Assembly: GCA_009760855.2 (NCBI GenBank)
Contig: WPIO01000015.1
Location: 6,687,501 to 6,730,000 of the forward strand
Length of the DNA stretch: 42,500 nucleotides
Direction: 5' to 3'
Source of the DNA: Cristatella mucedo
Taxonomy: Eukaryota; Bryozoa; Phylactolaemata; Cristatellidae
This document shows positions 41,642 through 42,500 of the stretch, in pieces (positions within the stretch are counted from its first letter, which is position 1; each line of letters opens with the position of its first letter). Below the pieces are notes generated by a model, which had not been told where the DNA came from, made no database searches, and worked only from the letters and a program-made list of their open reading frames with translations. A program made the translations under genes and the position numbers.

Positions 41642-41998
41642 TTATAGCCTGCGCTTAAAACGGCGCATCTTTAGGAGTTTCTTTGTAAATTGAAAGGAAT
41701 CTCCACGACTTCGAACTCGGATGGAGCGAACGGGAGCATGCTTGTCAAGAGCACTCCTGAGTGCCATGTTCATAGCATCAGTGAGGGCATCGAGGCTGCC
41801 GGTCGAGTCTGAATGCAGATCAAGAAGGCCTGCATCGCAAACAGATTTCAAAAACTTGTCCATGTCAATGCTTTGTAAGTTACGTCGTTTGGCAAATTCG
41901 ACGTTGCCCTGTACGTACGAGGGAGCAGGAACAGTAAACGAGACCGAACAATGATCTGAGAGGGTCAGTGGGCACACCACAAAGTCATAGGCGCGCAC
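41642..41998 (-). pseudogene. Endonuclease C-terminus and linker of L2 family B ORF2
   Basis: In the same frame as the RT part, separated from it only by TAA at 41644-41642. It carries LSDHCSVSFTV (SDH at residues 14-16), the last catalytic motif of APE-type endonucleases in LINEs, then the linker ALDKHAPVRSIRVRSR typical of L2/CR1 ORF2. The remaining endonuclease is absent; a TAG lies just upstream at the truncation point. Confidence 0.88.
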
Positions 41999-42500
41999 AC
42001 ACTAATGAGCACAACATTCACACACATATACAGACTTGCAGGCTCACACTGCACGGGCACGTACTTGAATAAATTGAGGCCCCAAGAAGAGCCAACAATG
42101 GTCTCAATCTCTAGAGACATATTTAAGGGAGCCTGAAATCTTGACTCACTACTTGCAGAGCTACTTCACCACGTCGAAGAAGTGATGCATTAGGCCGGAT
42201 GCAGCTCCCCCAAGCCAACCCAGAGCATGTGCAGCCAGTTTCAGGCCTCTTCAGTGGAGCGCTACCCCTTGACCTCTTCAAGCTTTGATAAGGTCAAGGA
42301 CCGATCCTTTAAAATAATCTCTAGCTTCAACAATGACTCCCTGCAAGGCATAATGGCATAATGAATGCTATTCTAAAATGTCTATATATGCTATGGTGAG
42401 ACAATGTAATGCCTATTTAATGCTGCACCGTGTGAGTCCTCAGCTTGACAGACTAGGGCCACCAGGGCAGTTTCAAGACATGTCGTTCCGTATTGACTGC
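41999..42500. other. No gene recognised
   Basis: Flanking DNA beyond the 5' truncation of the family B element. No motif seen. Confidence 0.4.

Larger units (their letters stand above)
39525..41998 (-). mobile_element. L2 family B retrotransposon, 2.5-kb 5'-truncated copy
   Basis: Contains the last residues of the endonuclease domain (SDH), the whole RT and a short 3' end with TACAT/ACATT-type repeats at 39528-39546. It is distinct from family A: different 3' end, no AAAGCGCC hairpin and no ATT tail. The frame is interrupted by one stop (41642-41644) and one frameshift (about 39770). Confidence 0.93.

Overview
The window reads as nuclear DNA of an animal, probably an invertebrate, though I cannot fix the phylum. 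The support is one multi-exon gene with spliceosomal introns, non-LTR retrotransposons of the CR1/L2 superfamily in many 5'-truncated copies, a tRNA-derived SINE, a hAT-type MITE and long microsatellites. Nothing looks bacterial, there is no operon, and no rRNA or functional tRNA gene was seen. All coordinates were derived by reading; no alignment or search was run.

Region 1 (about 0.85-12.8 kb, minus strand). I assembled a gene not visible as any single long ORF: sixteen short exons whose order, phases and residues fit a CLASP (Orbit/MAST) microtubule plus-end protein. They run from the end of TOG1 through a Ser-rich linker with an SxIP motif, the whole of TOG2, a second linker and TOG3, giving 871 codons. 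Every junction is phase-compatible; fourteen of the fifteen introns are GT-AG and one appears to be GC-AG. The gene leaves the window on the left before its C-terminal TOG domain. Most of TOG1 was not found. Introns hold L2 tails, CA and GA microsatellites, a C homopolymer and an 18-bp minisatellite.

Region 2 (12.8-22.9 kb). No gene is recognised. It holds a 26-bp-arm hairpin, a SPIN-like hAT MITE with an 8-bp target duplication, L2 tails, a nested 102-bp tandem repeat and copies of a tRNA-derived SINE.

Region 3 (22.9-34.1 kb). This is dominated by L2-like retroelements of two families (called A and B here) plus older relicts. The best family A copy has an uninterrupted 595-codon reverse transcriptase ORF (26996-28783) and a defined 3' end (hairpin plus ATT repeats) that identifies the family's many truncated copies. 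A possible 3'-terminal exon of an unrecognised plus-strand gene lies at about 30.95-31.12 kb.

Region 4 (34.1-42.5 kb). It contains another SINE, a large CT/GTCT microsatellite, a GC-rich stretch with splice-donor-like sites on both strands, and a 2.5-kb family B element whose ORF carries one in-frame stop and one frameshift.

No defence system, CRISPR array or clearly new biochemical system was found. The most informative items are the reconstructed CLASP gene with its GC-AG intron, the SPIN-like MITE, and the 3' hairpin of L2 family A, which shows a compensatory base change.
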